Below, in pieces: positions 6,184 through 7,397 of a stretch of DNA of 7,397 nt. How positions within the stretch are numbered: the stretch's first letter is position 1; the number at the start of each line of letters is the position of its first letter. Where the stretch lies: positions 1 to 7,397 of the forward strand of contig JAFQPB010000011.1 of NCBI GenBank assembly GCA_017411905.1. The letters run 5' to 3'. The stretch is from Oscillospiraceae bacterium (GTDB taxonomy: Bacteria; Bacillota_A; Clostridia; Oscillospirales; Oscillospiraceae). The translations under genes and the position numbers were made by a program. Below the pieces are notes generated by a model, which was not told the DNA's origin, did no database searches, and worked only from the letters and a program-made list of their open reading frames with translations.

Positions 6184-7397
6184 TTAGTTTAACTTAGAGG
6201 TGACAAAATCGTCCACCAAAGCCAAGGCATTATCCACCTTGGTGGCATCCTTACCGCCGCCCATTGCGGAATCAGGCTTGCCGCCACCGCTGCCACCGCA
6301 CGCGGTGCATACCAGCTTTACAAGGTCGCCGGCACGCAGACCCTTACTGACTGCATCCTTACCGCAGACAGCAAGGAATGTGACCTTCCCATCATTCACA
6401 GCAGCCAGCACAGCAACAATGCCGGCATCCTTATCACGGAGCAGATCACCCATTTGACGCAGTTTATTGGCATCCGCCTGCGCCACAGCCGCAGTAATAA
6501 CGTGCAGTCCTGCAATATTTCTTGCACCGAACAGAAAACGGTCTACCTCACCGGCAGCTTCCTTTGCCTTAATAGCCTCGATTGCGCGCTTGAGACCCTT
6601 AATTTCCTCAAATTGTTCAGAGAGCTTATCCTGTAAGCCCTGAGGCTTTGTCTTTAGTGCAGCGCAGGCAGCATAGAGATTCTGACGGTTCTGCTCCATC
6701 TCGTTTAGGCAAGCCTTACCGGTAATGGCCTCAATTCTGCGGACACCGGAGGCAACAGAGCCCTCGCTTTCAATACAGAAGGGGCCGATCTTGGCGGTAT
6801 TATCCAAATGGGTACCGCCGCAAAGCTCAATGGAGTAATTACCCATATTGACCACACGGACGGTATCGCCGTACTTTTCACTAAAGAGTGCCATTGCACC
6901 GAGCGCCTTGGCTTCCGCAATCGGCATCTCGCGAATATCTACGCCGTAGCCTTCCAAAGAGGCATCCTGCACCATCTTATCGATTTTTGTCAGTTCTTCC
7001 GGTGTGAGGGCAGAGTAATGGGTGAAGTCGAAGCGCAGACGGTCAGGCTCAACGAGGGAGCCTGCCTGATGGACATGGTCGCCCAGCACAGATTTCAGTG
7101 CCTTTTGCAGCAGGTGGGTTGCGGTATGGGCACGCATAATGGCCTTGCGGCGCTCCACGTTGATGGCAGCGCAGACTGCATCGTCTACCTTCATCGCGCC
7201 ACGGGTGAGTGTACCGGTATGCAGATATCTACCGCCCTTGTCCTTCTGAACATCCGTAACTTCAAAACGGGAATCGCCCATCATCAACACACCGTGGTCA
7301 GCAGCCTGACCACCCATTTCTGCGTAGAAGGGTGTCTTGTCCAGAACAATAACGCCCTTTTCACCGCCAGCAATAGAGCCGGTAACTTCCTCACCGA
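6184..7397 (-). CDS. alaS: Alanyl-tRNA synthetase, C-terminal part (5' end beyond window edge)
   Basis: The frame is open to the right edge, so about 404 C-terminal residues of the roughly 870-880 in a full AlaRS are visible. The whole enzyme charges tRNA-Ala with alanine and removes misattached serine or glycine. The fragment starts before VLDKTPFYAEMGGQ, the conserved entry to the editing domain. The editing site is intact: AHTATHLL supplies the HxxxH zinc ligands (codons near 7128-7114) and ELCGGTH supplies the Cys and His (near 6822-6808). A coiled-coil linker follows, then the DHHA1-type C-Ala domain with a glycine-rich CGGSGGGKPDSAMGGG near the end. The ATG at 7317 is internal, because the codons before it encode conserved AlaRS sequence. 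Catalytic class II motifs 1-3 lie outside the window. A free-standing AlaX editing protein is unlikely because the C-Ala domain is present. Stop TAA is at 6186-6184. Confidence 0.96.
   Translation of the reverse strand, partial: GEEVTGSIAGGEKGVIVLDKTPFYAEMGGQAADHGVLMMGDSRFEVTDVQKDKGGRYLHTGTLTRGAMKVDDAVCAAINVERRKAIMRAHTATHLLQKALKSVLGDHVHQAGSLVEPDRLRFDFTHYSALTPEELTKIDKMVQDASLEGYGVDIREMPIAEAKALGAMALFSEKYGDTVRVVNMGNYSIELCGGTHLDNTAKIGPFCIESEGSVASGVRRIEAITGKACLNEMEQNRQNLYAACAALKTKPQGLQDKLSEQFEEIKGLKRAIEAIKAKEAAGEVDRFLFGARNIAGLHVITAAVAQADANKLRQMGDLLRDKDAGIVAVLAAVNDGKVTFLAVCGKDAVSKGLRAGDLVKLVCTACGGSGGGKPDSAMGGGKDATKVDNALALVDDFVTSKLN

Overview
The window looks like chromosomal DNA from a Gram-positive bacterium of the class Clostridia. 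The basis is the gene content (RNase M5, a ComEC/HolA pair, a YdiF-like ABC-F protein), the strong AAGGAG-type ribosome binding sites, and a G+C-balanced intergenic palindrome of a kind I associate with Oscillospiraceae-like gut Clostridia. That last placement is from memory and is an inference. All supported genes are on the minus strand, so in transcription order the window is read from right to left.

Layout in transcription order: the 3' part of alaS (alanyl-tRNA synthetase, cut by the right edge); a 50-base gap holding a perfect 11-bp hairpin directly ahead of the comEC ribosome binding site; comEC (DNA-uptake channel); holA (DNA polymerase III delta subunit); rnmV (ribonuclease M5, 5S rRNA maturation); an ABC-F ATPase gene; a 124-base gap with a complex palindromic, repeat-like element; and the 5' part of a Mrp/NBP35-type iron-sulfur carrier ATPase gene (cut by the left edge). 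The comEC-holA-rnmV-ABC-F block is tightly packed. The comEC stop lies inside the holA ribosome binding site, and holA/rnmV and rnmV/ABC-F each overlap by 8 bases, so these four genes are very probably co-transcribed and translationally coupled. No convincing promoter is visible inside the block.

Functionally this is mostly housekeeping: tRNA charging and proofreading (AlaRS), replication clamp loading (HolA), 5S rRNA processing (RNase M5), a ribosome-associated ATPase (ABC-F) and Fe-S cluster delivery (Mrp), with one competence gene (ComEC) inside. I see no phage, transposase, CRISPR array, toxin-antitoxin or defence system, and no evidence of an undescribed system. The points most worth a second look are the palindromic element with 7-base direct repeats between the ABC-F and mrp genes, the hairpin at the comEC translation start, the likely TTG start of holA, and the unusual placement of rnmV.
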